Below, in pieces: positions 33,316-41,333 of a stretch of 41,564 nt of DNA (the first letter of the stretch is position 1; every line of letters starts with the position of its first letter). Origin of the DNA: Roseivirga sp. Lineage in GTDB: Bacteria; Bacteroidota; Bacteroidia; Cytophagales; Cyclobacteriaceae. The notes beneath the pieces were generated by a model that did no database searches, was not told where the DNA came from, and saw only the letters and a program-made list of their open reading frames with translations. The stretch spans positions 1 through 41,564 of the forward strand of contig JAJCYM010000061.1 in assembly GCA_029262895.1 (NCBI GenBank). The letters run 5' to 3'. Both the position numbers and the translations under genes were made by a program.

Positions 33316-34623
33316 TTGAGTATACCACAGGCATCCTATACATCAAGACTCACCACGGTGCTTACCATGATCGGTGTGGCTGTTGGACTGGGCAATGTGT
33401 GGAGGTTCCCCTATATGATGGGCAGCTATGGGGGGAGTGCCTTTCTGGTTGTTTACCTGATTTTTACGGTATCCTTTGCCATTCCCGCATTGATGGCTGA
33501 AATCGCTTTAGGAAGAGAGACCGTTGGGGGTACTGTTGTGGCTTTTATCAAGTCATTCGGAAAGCGATGGGGAAAGGTGGTAGGCTATGCCTTAATGGCC
33601 ACAGTGCTCATTGCCACTTCCTACTATGCGGTGGTCATCTCTAATGTGGTTTACACGGCTTCTTACTCTATCTTCACAGGCTTTAAAGGCGATAACATTG
33701 CCTTACATCAAGAAGGCTTGTCCAATGGCTGGCTACAGTATTCCATTGCGCTAGGTCTCCTTATTGCGGCACTGTTTGTCGTTTACAAAGGCTTGAAAAA
33801 GGGGATAGAGTGGTTAAGTAAATTCTTTGTTCCCTTCTTTCTCCTTGTCATTGTTTACCTGATCTACTATGTATTTACATTGGAAGGGTCAACTGAAAAG
33901 CTATTGGCATTTTTAAATCCTGATTTGGGTGCCCTGACCATTCAGCAAACCTTTGCGGCCTTGGGCCAGTCTTTCTATTCCGTGGGTCTGGGTGGAACCT
34001 TTATTGTGGTGTATGGACGTTACCTGAAGCAGCATGAGAGCATCCCGAAAATTGCGGCATGGACCTGTCTTGGAGATGTTGGTGCATCATTGTTAGTGAG
34101 TCTGTTTTTGGTGCCTGCCATCCTCATTTATGGATTGGATATGGCCTCGGGACCGGGCCTTATTTTTAGTACACTACCCCAACTCTTTGGGCAAATGCCA
34201 GGCGGCCAATTTGTAGGTAGTATTTTTATGTTGGCCTTGTCTTTTGTTGCCTTTTTATCGATGGTGGCCGGTTATGAAGTGTTTACCAGTAGTGTAGACA
34301 AGGAGATTTTACCCAAAGTCAGCAGGGGAAAAATTATCCTGGGTGTAGGCATTCTACAGATAATTCTAATTGCACCAAGTACATTCTATCCTTCGTTGAT
34401 TGGCGTTTTGGATATGGTCTTTGGCTCTGGCATGCAAGTGCTCGGGAGTATTCTTTCCGTAATTGGACTAGTTTGGGGATTAGGTAAAGTGACAGCCCTG
34501 AAACAAATCTTCAATTCTAAATCTTCAAGAATAAGCAACTTCAGCCTGACCTGGCTGAAATGGGTAATGCCAATTGTGCTTTTGACGGTGCTTATCGGGT
34601 ATATCTACGGACTAGTTACCTAA
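33316..34623 (+). CDS. Neurotransmitter:sodium symporter (SNF) family transporter
   Basis: This 435-residue membrane protein has the LeuT-type family signature GVAVGLGNVWRFPYMMGSYGGSAFLVVYL at residues about 19-50, and about eleven hydrophobic helices in total. NSS transporters of this kind import amino acids or related solutes with Na+. The Na+-site and substrate residues on helix 1 (G-L-G-N-V-W-R-F-P) are intact. The substrate is not predictable. Translation appears to use TTG 33316, since the next ATG (17th codon) would cut into helix 1. The 3' end overlaps the convergent gene by 8 bases (34616-34623). Confidence 0.9.
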   Translation: MSIPQASYTSRLTTVLTMIGVAVGLGNVWRFPYMMGSYGGSAFLVVYLIFTVSFAIPALMAEIALGRETVGGTVVAFIKSFGKRWGKVVGYALMATVLIATSYYAVVISNVVYTASYSIFTGFKGDNIALHQEGLSNGWLQYSIALGLLIAALFVVYKGLKKGIEWLSKFFVPFFLLVIVYLIYYVFTLEGSTEKLLAFLNPDLGALTIQQTFAALGQSFYSVGLGGTFIVVYGRYLKQHESIPKIAAWTCLGDVGASLLVSLFLVPAILIYGLDMASGPGLIFSTLPQLFGQMPGGQFVGSIFMLALSFVAFLSMVAGYEVFTSSVDKEILPKVSRGKIILGVGILQIILIAPSTFYPSLIGVLDMVFGSGMQVLGSILSVIGLVWGLGKVTALKQIFNSKSSRISNFSLTWLKWVMPIVLLTVLIGYIYGLVT

Positions 34624-35155
34624 CCTTTTTGGCCATTGTAGTCATATGATGCTTCCATTCCCCTTCAGGGTCTTTTGAAGTTCGGATGTGTAGATCTCTC
34701 TGAAACTCATTGGAGTTCTTCAACACCAGTTCCCCTCTGACATATTCCATCACCTCATTTTCAATTGGGAACTCTGTGTAGGTTTTAAATATGAGTCCAT
34801 CTTCATTTTTCCGGAGCTCTCCTTTCGAGATAGTTTTTATAGGCCAGGTGGAGCTTAGCCAGACGGTTTCATAGCTGTCATAGATTGAATTGTAATTGAA
34901 AAAAACCTGATCGAGGCCTCTGATTTTACCAGGTCGATTGATCTCATAGCGACAACTGATAAACTGTTTATCGAGACTGTAGTCACAGGTCAGATTGCCT
35001 TTGTAGACTCTCGGGCTATCGGGGTACAAATAATAGGTTCTGGTTACTTCCCATTCACCAATCAGGAAGGAAAGATCCTCGGTGGATTTTTGTTCTTGCC
35101 CTTGTAGTGTAGAGACCAATAGGAGTAGGGCAGGGATAAATTTGAGTTTTGACAT
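34616..35155 (-). CDS. Secreted DUF1579-like protein
   Basis: This 179-residue protein has a signal peptide (about residues 1-19, ending LQGQ) followed by DLSFLIGEWEVTRTYYL, a motif typical of DUF1579/lipocalin-like beta barrels, and a run of alternating strands up to the C-terminus. Such proteins are exported and their roles are unknown. The cysteines (NLTCDYS, FISCRYE) could form a disulfide. It overlaps the transporter gene on the other strand by 8 bases and is divergent from a membrane protein gene. Confidence 0.7.
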   Translation of the reverse strand: MSKLKFIPALLLLVSTLQGQEQKSTEDLSFLIGEWEVTRTYYLYPDSPRVYKGNLTCDYSLDKQFISCRYEINRPGKIRGLDQVFFNYNSIYDSYETVWLSSTWPIKTISKGELRKNEDGLIFKTYTEFPIENEVMEYVRGELVLKNSNEFQRDLHIRTSKDPEGEWKHHMTTMAKKVR

Positions 35156-35260
35156 GCTTCAATATGCATATCGAAGTTGAAAATTTGATTCAGATTAATT
35201 AATCCGAAGAAGTATCAGACTTTTTTATTTGTGCAGATCAGGCCTTATCTTAAAAGAACT

Positions 35261-35857
35261 ATGACTAAGACCGAGTACTTTGCAATGTTTGAGTCACTCC
35301 TTTATGGACTGGCACTTGCCCATATCCTTGTGGTTTGCAGTAAGATGATTGCCCACCGAAAGACTATCAAATTTTATTGGGCCCATATCTTGTTGGTTTT
35401 TGCGGGGGTATTTGTTTTATCCCAGAGATACTATGCAGGTTTTGAGAGTAACTCAGAGTACCTCCATGTTGGCAGTGCCTGGGAGTTTCTATTATTATTA
35501 TTACTCCCGATGGGGTTGTTCTTCATTTTAGCGTATCAAATATTTCCCGAAAAGATCGAGGGGGCAAATCTCAAGGAATTCTTTTATGAGAAGTATAAGG
35601 AATTTGTCTCGGTCTTTATCTCTTTTGCCATCCTGGTAGCAGCCCGGAATATTGTCACAGATAGATATGCTATGGCAGATGGATTAATAGAAAGTGAGGG
35701 GTACTATCAAAGTAAGCGCTTTTTGACCTATTTTGTTACAATCATGCTCTTAGCAGTAATGGGGGGAGGTGCGTTGTTTACGAACAAGCGTTGGATACTT
35801 AAAGCGTTGGTAATAATTGCTTTTGGTTTTAACCTTTACTTGCTCATTACTACTTAG
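35261..35857 (+). CDS. Multi-helix membrane protein of unknown function
   Basis: This 198-residue protein has about six hydrophobic helices separated by short loops (for example YGLALAHILVVCSKM, AHILLVFAGVFVLSQ, LLLLLLPMGLFFILAYQIF, FVSVFISFAILVAARNIV, FVTIMLLAVMGGGALF, ALVIIAFGFNLYLLI). I recognise no family. The ATG at 35261 is preferred to a GTG at 35231, since the helices begin soon after it and the ten extra residues look unlike a leader. It is a single gene between divergent and convergent neighbours. Confidence 0.7.
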   Translation: MTKTEYFAMFESLLYGLALAHILVVCSKMIAHRKTIKFYWAHILLVFAGVFVLSQRYYAGFESNSEYLHVGSAWEFLLLLLLPMGLFFILAYQIFPEKIEGANLKEFFYEKYKEFVSVFISFAILVAARNIVTDRYAMADGLIESEGYYQSKRFLTYFVTIMLLAVMGGGALFTNKRWILKALVIIAFGFNLYLLITT

Positions 35858-35986
35858 AATAACTCAAAGCTCTTTCCTAATACAAGCAATTCGATTTTGC
35901 TATCAGCAATGTAATTGATGAGCCGTATTTCATAACTCTAATGTCACTGAGAAACTTTTGAGGTTTTAGTGATTAGTTAAGAGCAT

Positions 35987-36013
35987 AAAAAAAGCCTCCA
36001 TTCCTGAAGGCTT
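35987..36013 (-). terminator. Rho-independent terminator of the E2 gene
   Basis: On the minus strand AAGCCT (36013-36008), a 10-base loop and AGGCTT (35997-35992) are followed by a T run (complement of 35987-35993). It lies just downstream of the E2 stop, beyond the heptamer array. Confidence 0.75.
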
Positions 36014-36015
36014 CC

Positions 36016-36064
36016 TGATATCAATAGTCTGATATCTAAAATCTAATATCTCAAATCTGAAGTC
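36016..36064. repeat. Degenerate 7-bp tandem repeat between E2 stop and terminator
   Basis: Seven consecutive heptamers can be lined up from 36016: TGATATC, AATAGTC, TGATATC, TAAAATC, TAATATC, TCAAATC, TGAAGTC, with consensus roughly TgAtATC. All seven end in TC. The array touches the E2 stop codon at 36064-36066. Confidence 0.65.
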
Positions 36065-37365
36065 TATATACTCTGCGTAGTGTCAAACTTTTCTAAGTAA
36101 TCAGCCACTCTTCTTACGAACATTCCGCCCAATGATCCATCCACCACTCTATGATCGTAAGAGTGTGATAAGAACATCTTATGTCGGATGGCAATGGCAT
36201 CACCCGTAGGCGTTTCAATCACCGCAGGCTTTTTGACTACAGCACCTAAAGCCAGAATGCCAACCTGGGGTTGCATAATGATCGGTGTGCCCATCACATT
36301 ACCAAATGAACCTACATTGGAAATGGTATAGGTGCCACCTTGCAGGTCATCGGGAGTCAATTTGTTTTCTCTGGCTCTTCGGGCCAAATCATTTACCTTT
36401 TTGGTCAGCCCTACAAGATTGTATTGATCAGTGTTGTGAATGACAGGAACAATCAGGTTGCCGCTAGGTAAGGCCACGGCCATGCCCACATTGATGGCTC
36501 TTTTCTTAATGATTCTGGTGCCATCTACCTGAATGTTGATCATTGGATAGTCCTTGATTGCCTTAACCACTGCCTCAATGAAAATAGGGGTAAAAGTGAT
36601 CGGCTCTCCTTCTCTTTCTTTAAAAGGATTTTTCACTCGGTTTCTCCAGGACACTACTCCACTAACATCCGCTTCAACAAATGAAGTAACATGTGGAGAG
36701 ATGCGTTTGGAATCCACCATTCGCTCGGCAATCATCTTGCGCATGCGATCCATCTCGATAATTTCATCTTCACCGGAAACAGACACCGGCATTGGTTGTG
36801 GTGCTTTGACAGGAGTCGTTGGTATGACAGTACTTGCAGGAGCTGCTTCTGCTGCTGGTCTATTTTTGACGTAGGCCAGAATGTCTTTTTTGGTTACACG
36901 ACCATCACGACCGGTACCCGGAATAAGCTCGAGTTCCGTCATGGCAATGCTTTCCTGACGAGCAATGTTCATCACCAAGGGAGAGTAGAAGCGATCACCA
37001 GCTGGTTTTTCAAGCACAACTGCTGTGTCTGTTTGCGCGGGAGTCTCCTCGACTGTGTCTGTAATTTGACCATTTACGGGAGTCGGCACAGCTTCTGCTG
37101 TGGTGGCCTCAGTCGCACCTTCTTCATCGGTATCGATTTTTGCAATGGGTGCTCCCACGGGTACCACATCACCTTCTTGCACTAAAATTTCCTTGAGCAC
37201 ACCACCATGAGTGGCTGGTACCTCAGTGTCTACTTTGTCTGTAGCTACCTCTAATACAGACTCATCGGCCTCGATAGACTCTCCTTCTTGCTTTAGCCAG
37301 CTAAGGACAGTGCCCTCCATAATACTCTCACCCATTTTGGGCATTATCATCTCAACGATTGCCAT
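36064..37365 (-). CDS. 2-oxoacid dehydrogenase complex dihydrolipoamide acyltransferase (E2)
   Basis: This 433-residue core enzyme transfers acyl groups from its lipoyl arm to CoA. Domain order: lipoyl domain (residues 1-78; lipoylated K44 in EVATDKVDTEVPA); an Ala/Pro/Thr-rich linker; peripheral E1/E3-binding domain (about 127-165; YSPLVMNIARQE...IPGTGRDGRVTKKDILAYV); a second linker; and the catalytic domain (about 205-433) with H405 and D409 in DHRVVDG. Whether it serves pyruvate, 2-oxoglutarate or branched-chain 2-oxoacids is not decidable from the motifs. A branched-chain role would match icmF in the same region, but that is inference. The start ATG 37365 is preceded by a good promoter box. 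No E1 or E3 gene is adjacent. Confidence 0.93.
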   Translation of the reverse strand: MAIVEMIMPKMGESIMEGTVLSWLKQEGESIEADESVLEVATDKVDTEVPATHGGVLKEILVQEGDVVPVGAPIAKIDTDEEGATEATTAEAVPTPVNGQITDTVEETPAQTDTAVVLEKPAGDRFYSPLVMNIARQESIAMTELELIPGTGRDGRVTKKDILAYVKNRPAAEAAPASTVIPTTPVKAPQPMPVSVSGEDEIIEMDRMRKMIAERMVDSKRISPHVTSFVEADVSGVVSWRNRVKNPFKEREGEPITFTPIFIEAVVKAIKDYPMINIQVDGTRIIKKRAINVGMAVALPSGNLIVPVIHNTDQYNLVGLTKKVNDLARRARENKLTPDDLQGGTYTISNVGSFGNVMGTPIIMQPQVGILALGAVVKKPAVIETPTGDAIAIRHKMFLSHSYDHRVVDGSLGGMFVRRVADYLEKFDTTQSI

Positions 37366-37405
37366 ATCTCCATTTTTAGTGAACCAAATCGACTGTAAAG
37401 GCCGA

Positions 37406-37413
37406 CAAAGGTA
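37406..37413 (-). promoter_or_regulatory. Putative -7 promoter element of the E2 gene
   Basis: On the minus strand this reads TACCTTTG, an exact fit to TAnnTTTG, 40 bases before the ATG at 37365. No perfect -33 TTTG is seen at the right distance. It suggests E2 can be transcribed separately from cinA. Confidence 0.5.
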
Positions 37414-37440
37414 ACGCTTTTACCAAATATTATCAATGTA

Positions 37441-38688
37441 TTAGGTCTGTAAACTTTTTCTGACCAAATTTAATACCGCTAGGGATGTTAATTCAATATT
37501 TAATTTCCTATTTTTTGTCAATAGCAACTTTTTGGTTACTGTTTGTTCGCCATCGGCATAGGCAATGTATATAGTACCAACAGGTTTTTCAGGAGTACCA
37601 CCATCAGGACCGGCTATGCCGCTGCTGGCTATTCCTATGTCTGCATTGAACAATTCACGCACTCGATTTGCCATTTCGTGCACGCACTCTTCGCTAACAG
37701 CACCATGTGCTAAAATAGTTTCCTCTTTGACCCTCAGCACATTAATTTTAAGATCATTATGATAGGGTACCAGGCCTCCCTGAAAGTATTTTGAAGAGCC
37801 TGGGATGCTGGTGATTTTGTGTTGTATAAAACCTCCTGTACAGCTCTCTGCTGAGGCGATTGTCTTATTCTTGGCTAAGAGCAATTGTCCAATGGCTTCT
37901 TCGAGAGATGTTTTATCATAGCCATAGACATACTTGTCTGCTATGGGTAGCATCAGATCGATCTGCTCCTGTACTTGCCGATTCAAGGTGGCCTCATCCT
38001 CACCGTTAGCTGTCAATCTTAATTTAACCTGTCCTATACTCGGTAAGTAGGCCAGAGAAATATGAGGAGGTAAATTTTTCTCCCAGTCCTTTAACTTATC
38101 AGCCAGAAATGATTCCCCAATTCCAACGGTTTTGATCAGTCTATGATAAATAAAAGGTGTGCTGAAATATTGCTGAATCTTTGGCAAGACAAGCGTACTC
38201 ATAATGTTCTTCATCTCATGCGGTACTCCCGGCATGGAGACAAAGACTTTTCCATTTCGCTCGTACCAGGTTGCTGGAGCTGTGCCTAATTCGTTATGAA
38301 TAACTTCCGCGATTTCCGGCACAAGGGCCTGCCGCTCATTCATCTCGGTGAATTGTCGCCCTCTGCTTTCAAAAAATTCCTTGACATGCCGGTAGACAGA
38401 TTCATTCATTATGATCTCACTGTCAAAGTATTTAGCCAGCATTGGCATGGTTAGATCATCATTGGTAGGGCCCAGGCCTCCTGTGATTAATACTATATCA
38501 GCACGAACTTCGGCTTCCGCAAAGGCAGACAGAATTTCATCTTCGGTATCACCAACGGTGGTCTTTCGAATTACTCTGACACCAATTTGATCCAATTCAG
38601 TACTCATCCACTGCGAATTGGTATCGGTAATTTGACCATAAAGAATTTCATCACCAATGGTGAGAATTTCAGCGAGAACTTTTTTCAT
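37441..38688 (-). CDS. cinA: CinA-family protein (competence/damage-inducible; NMN deamidase-related)
   Basis: This 415-residue protein has the two-domain CinA layout. The N-terminal MoCF/MPT-binding-like domain (about residues 1-170) has ILTIGDEILYGQ, VLITGGLGPTNDD and MPGVPHEM; in CinA it is an ADP-ribose pyrophosphatase. The C-terminal CinA domain (about 250-415) has SAESCTGGFIQHKITSIPGSS and GIASSGIAGPDGGTPEKPVGTIYIAYA, with nicotinamide mononucleotide amidohydrolase activity. The likely role is NAD salvage and housekeeping of the pyridine-nucleotide cycle. It starts at ATG 38688. It is upstream of E2 on the same strand. Confidence 0.93.
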   Translation of the reverse strand: MKKVLAEILTIGDEILYGQITDTNSQWMSTELDQIGVRVIRKTTVGDTEDEILSAFAEAEVRADIVLITGGLGPTNDDLTMPMLAKYFDSEIIMNESVYRHVKEFFESRGRQFTEMNERQALVPEIAEVIHNELGTAPATWYERNGKVFVSMPGVPHEMKNIMSTLVLPKIQQYFSTPFIYHRLIKTVGIGESFLADKLKDWEKNLPPHISLAYLPSIGQVKLRLTANGEDEATLNRQVQEQIDLMLPIADKYVYGYDKTSLEEAIGQLLLAKNKTIASAESCTGGFIQHKITSIPGSSKYFQGGLVPYHNDLKINVLRVKEETILAHGAVSEECVHEMANRVRELFNADIGIASSGIAGPDGGTPEKPVGTIYIAYADGEQTVTKKLLLTKNRKLNIELTSLAVLNLVRKSLQT

Positions 38689-38889
38689 AAACCTTTAAAG
38701 GGCTAATGCGATGGACTTTCTAAGTGCAAGAGCATTTAGAGTTGACAAATATCCAAATTCTTATGAATCTGCCAATTGAAATTAAAGGAAGCCCCAACCT
38801 ATTTACTATAAGCTGTGTCTAAAACCTATAAGGGGAAGGCGGAGGCAAAGTGTTTTCTTCATAACCCGTTCAAGACAAATAGTAGAATC

Positions 38890-39324
38890 ATGCAAAGTGT
38901 TACAAGAAAGTATATAAAAGCTTGCCTCTTGGCCTTATTGGTAACCGTAATTTGGTCATGTGAGGACGAGTTGCCCAAGGTAGAGGATGAACAATCTCTT
39001 GTGGGCATTTGGATAGTCAGAAGCACTGATCAAAGCGATTGCGCTGATCCCATTGATAACGAGTTTGTACCTCTGGTGTGCACAGATCAGACCTGTATAA
39101 CTTTTGAATTTAAAAGCGATTTGTCCTTTGAAGCGATATCAATTGATGATGGCATCACTGAACCGGTAAACGGGACCTATACCGTTTCGGGAAATCTATA
39201 CACTATTACAGCCGATGGTGAAACCATCTCCGGGCCTTTTACGCTCTCGGGCAATAACCTGACCCTTTTTTCTGTCGATGCTGACAGTGGTTGCGCTGTC
39301 GAAGCTTCATTGGAAAAGCAATAG
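38890..39324 (+). CDS. Lipocalin-like lipoprotein
   Basis: This 144-residue protein has a lipoprotein signal (YIKACLLALLVTVIWSCED, lipid Cys after WS). The mature part has the short beta-strand pattern of the lipocalin-like family common in Bacteroidota: LVGIWIVRS...CITFEFKSDLSFEA...NGTYTVSGNLYTITADGETISGPFTLSGNNLTL. The ATG at 38890 is chosen because it gives a proper signal. An upstream in-frame GTG at 38815 would add 25 polar residues. Four mature cysteines besides the lipid one may form disulfides. Function unknown. Confidence 0.75.
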   Translation: MQSVTRKYIKACLLALLVTVIWSCEDELPKVEDEQSLVGIWIVRSTDQSDCADPIDNEFVPLVCTDQTCITFEFKSDLSFEAISIDDGITEPVNGTYTVSGNLYTITADGETISGPFTLSGNNLTLFSVDADSGCAVEASLEKQ

Positions 39325-39478
39325 TACTTACTGAATTTATTAAGCCTGACTTTGCTATTGATCTTCAAAATACCACTTGTATAATAGTCGGGAATGAAAC
39401 CCGATAGTCATTGTTAGAAGTAATTTAACTGACTAATTTTCCATCTGATATCTTTAATATTTGCACAAAATATCAGTA

Positions 39479-40270
39479 ATGAAAAATTTCCCTCTCATCG
39501 TATTATTATTCTTAATTGCCGCCTGTCAAGGACAGCCTAAGCAGGAAGAAGCCACAGAAATAGTTGATAAGCCAGATACTGCGCATCACACTGAAACCAT
39601 AAGTAAAATATTAGCCGCCCATGGAGGTATTGAAAATTGGCATAAAATGAATAGCATGTCTTTCGATATGGCCAATGGCGAACAGCATACTATCAATTTA
39701 AAAAGCCGCAAGGTGCGTATCGATGCTGAAAAACATGCTATTGGTTACAATGGCGAAGATGTTTGGATCAGTCCCGCAGAAAATGAATACAGGGGCAACG
39801 CTCGTTTTTATCACAATTTGTATTTCTATTTCCATGCCATGCCCTTCGTGCTTGGTGATCCAGGTATTAGGTATGAAGACTTGCCGGAAGCAGAAATGAT
39901 GGGCAAAACCTATAAGGGAGTTCTTGTCTCCTTTGGTGATGGAGTGGGAGATTCACCAAAGGACAATTACAAGCTGTATTACGATCCCGAAACCTACCAA
40001 ATGGGGTGGCTGATGTATACGGTTACTTTTAGGAGTGGAGAGTCCAGCGATAGATTTAATTTGATCAAATATGAAGATTGGAGAGATGTAAACGGTGTAA
40101 TGCTACCAGCCAAATTGGTTTGGTATAATCATGAAAATGGCGTGCCGGGAGATCCTAGGAGGGAGATACCATTTACCAATGTAGAGTTGTCTGACGAAAT
40201 GCCGGATGAAGCTATGTTTGCAATGCCCGAGGATTCCAAAATCGCGGCAATGCCGGAGCCAAATTCTTAG
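39479..40270 (+). CDS. DUF6503-like secreted lipoprotein
   Basis: This 263-residue protein has a lipoprotein signal (LIVLLFLIAACQGQ) and a mature domain beginning ISKILAAHGGIENWHKMNSMSFDM. 'AAHGG...W' followed by a beta sheet (LYFYFHAMPFVLGDPG, LVSFGDGVGDSPKDNYKLYYDPETYQMGWLMYTV) resembles LolA/outer-membrane lipoprotein-sorting-like folds found in Bacteroidota, perhaps the DUF6503 family. This family name is from memory and not certain. The ATG at 39479 is used; a TTG at 39461 is less likely. Followed by a perfect 52-bp palindromic terminator. Confidence 0.75.
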   Translation: MKNFPLIVLLFLIAACQGQPKQEEATEIVDKPDTAHHTETISKILAAHGGIENWHKMNSMSFDMANGEQHTINLKSRKVRIDAEKHAIGYNGEDVWISPAENEYRGNARFYHNLYFYFHAMPFVLGDPGIRYEDLPEAEMMGKTYKGVLVSFGDGVGDSPKDNYKLYYDPETYQMGWLMYTVTFRSGESSDRFNLIKYEDWRDVNGVMLPAKLVWYNHENGVPGDPRREIPFTNVELSDEMPDEAMFAMPEDSKIAAMPEPNS

Positions 40271-40277
40271 GCAGAAA

Positions 40278-40329
40278 AATTAACTAAAAAGGTCTTAATC
40301 CAGCTGGATTAAGACCTTTTTAGTTAATT
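40278..40329. terminator. Perfect 52-bp palindrome acting as bidirectional terminator
   Basis: Bases 40278-40303 pair with 40304-40329 without a mismatch, centre CAGCTG. The inner arms GGTCTTAATCC/GGATTAAGACC are flanked by AAAAA on one side and TTTTT on the other, so either strand gives a hairpin with a T run. It lies between convergent genes ending at 40270 and 40358. Confidence 0.9.
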
Positions 40330-40357
40330 GACAGTGAGGAATCGGATATGGCAAAAT

Positions 40358-41197
40358 CTATACTGCTTCCATGCGCTTTCTTCCTGACCGGTATTTGTAG
40401 AGTAAAACTCCCACCAGTCCCAGTATGATTAGTGGCCAAATGCTAACAATACCAATAATCAGAGTCTTAATAATGCCTATGCCATTATTTAAACCCGCTT
40501 TAAGCTTACCAATAAATGTATTGTCGGAGGTAATGAAAGGCTTTACTGCCTGGTAACAGGTAATGTCTATGATGCTGAATGAGGTCTGATCACTTAAGTA
40601 CTTGAGTCTGCCTTCCATTCGTTCTATCTCCCCACGGACTTGCCCGGCCTGAGTCTCAACCAAAAGTATATCTTTTACGGTATTCGCCTGCTTGAGTATT
40701 TCAAGGTAGCGTTGCTCAACCTTTTTCTTAGTCTCAATTCTGGTCTGTAGGTCCATAAATTCTTCAGTGACATCATTTGCAGTCACCTCTTTCCTGTCGA
40801 ACCTTTCTACCCCTTTAGAGATTGTTGCCAGAAGTTGCGTGAATTGTTCAGCCGGAACGCGTAACCGGATGTTGTTGAGATTACGATTATCCATTTCGCT
40901 TTCACTTTCCCTGACCACATAGCCTCCGACTTTTTCTGCTTCGGCTTTTATCAGGGCAATGGTTTTACTTAAATCCGCTGCCTCAAATTCCAAAAAACCA
41001 TTCTTGATTAATTTTTGATTTCGGCTTTCAATGGGTTCTTCTTTGAGATCCTCAGTGGTCACTCTCAACTTATTCGAATTTGTAGAATAACTGGCTTCAG
41101 CCAACTCAAAGGAGGCTTTAGACGACTCATCTTCGACAATGCTATTACCACAAGCGGACATTAGCAGAAAGATTGGGATTAAATATTTCGCTTTCAT
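40358..41197 (-). CDS. DUF4349 lipoprotein
   Basis: This 279-residue protein starts with a lipoprotein signal (IPIFLLMSACGN). Then comes the DUF4349 core: KLIKNGFLEFEAADLSKTIALIKAEAEKVGGYVVRESE, IRLRVPAEQFTQLLATI, EFMDLQTRIETKKKVEQRYLEIL, a coiled-coil region, and a C-terminal membrane helix (WPLIILGLVGVLLYKY) with a basic tail RSGRKRM. Having both a lipid anchor and a C-terminal helix is the usual DUF4349 layout. The function is unknown. It starts at ATG 41197. It follows fabF on the same strand at a distance of 136 bases. Confidence 0.88.
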   Translation of the reverse strand: MKAKYLIPIFLLMSACGNSIVEDESSKASFELAEASYSTNSNKLRVTTEDLKEEPIESRNQKLIKNGFLEFEAADLSKTIALIKAEAEKVGGYVVRESESEMDNRNLNNIRLRVPAEQFTQLLATISKGVERFDRKEVTANDVTEEFMDLQTRIETKKKVEQRYLEILKQANTVKDILLVETQAGQVRGEIERMEGRLKYLSDQTSFSIIDITCYQAVKPFITSDNTFIGKLKAGLNNGIGIIKTLIIGIVSIWPLIILGLVGVLLYKYRSGRKRMEAV

Positions 41198-41280
41198 ATC
41201 TGTATAATTTTGTTCATTTCTATAAGGATGCAGTTCCTACCTAAAAGGCATAACCAGATACTTAGTTTTTAAAAATTATT

Positions 41281-41306
41281 TGAGGAATTGTACTTTGTAC
41301 TCCTCA
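41281..41306 (-). terminator. Possible terminator after fabF
   Basis: TGAGGA (41281-41286) pairs with TCCTCA (41301-41306), with an inner GTAC-TTT-GTAC stem and a 3-base bulge. On the minus strand the hairpin is followed by AATAATTTTT. It lies about 30 bases past the fabF stop. Confidence 0.45.
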
Positions 41307-41333
41307 ATTCAGACTTAGAAAGGCTTTTGGGAT

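Noticed and set aside
36691-37185. A 164-codon plus-strand frame antisense to the E2 gene
   Set aside because: It is rich in His, Cys and Trp, as expected from an antisense reading of the E2 gene, which is clearly real.
39388-39404. Hairpin TCGGG-N7-CCCGA after the lipocalin-like gene as a terminator
   Set aside because: There is no T run after it and the stem is only 5 bp; I leave it unannotated.
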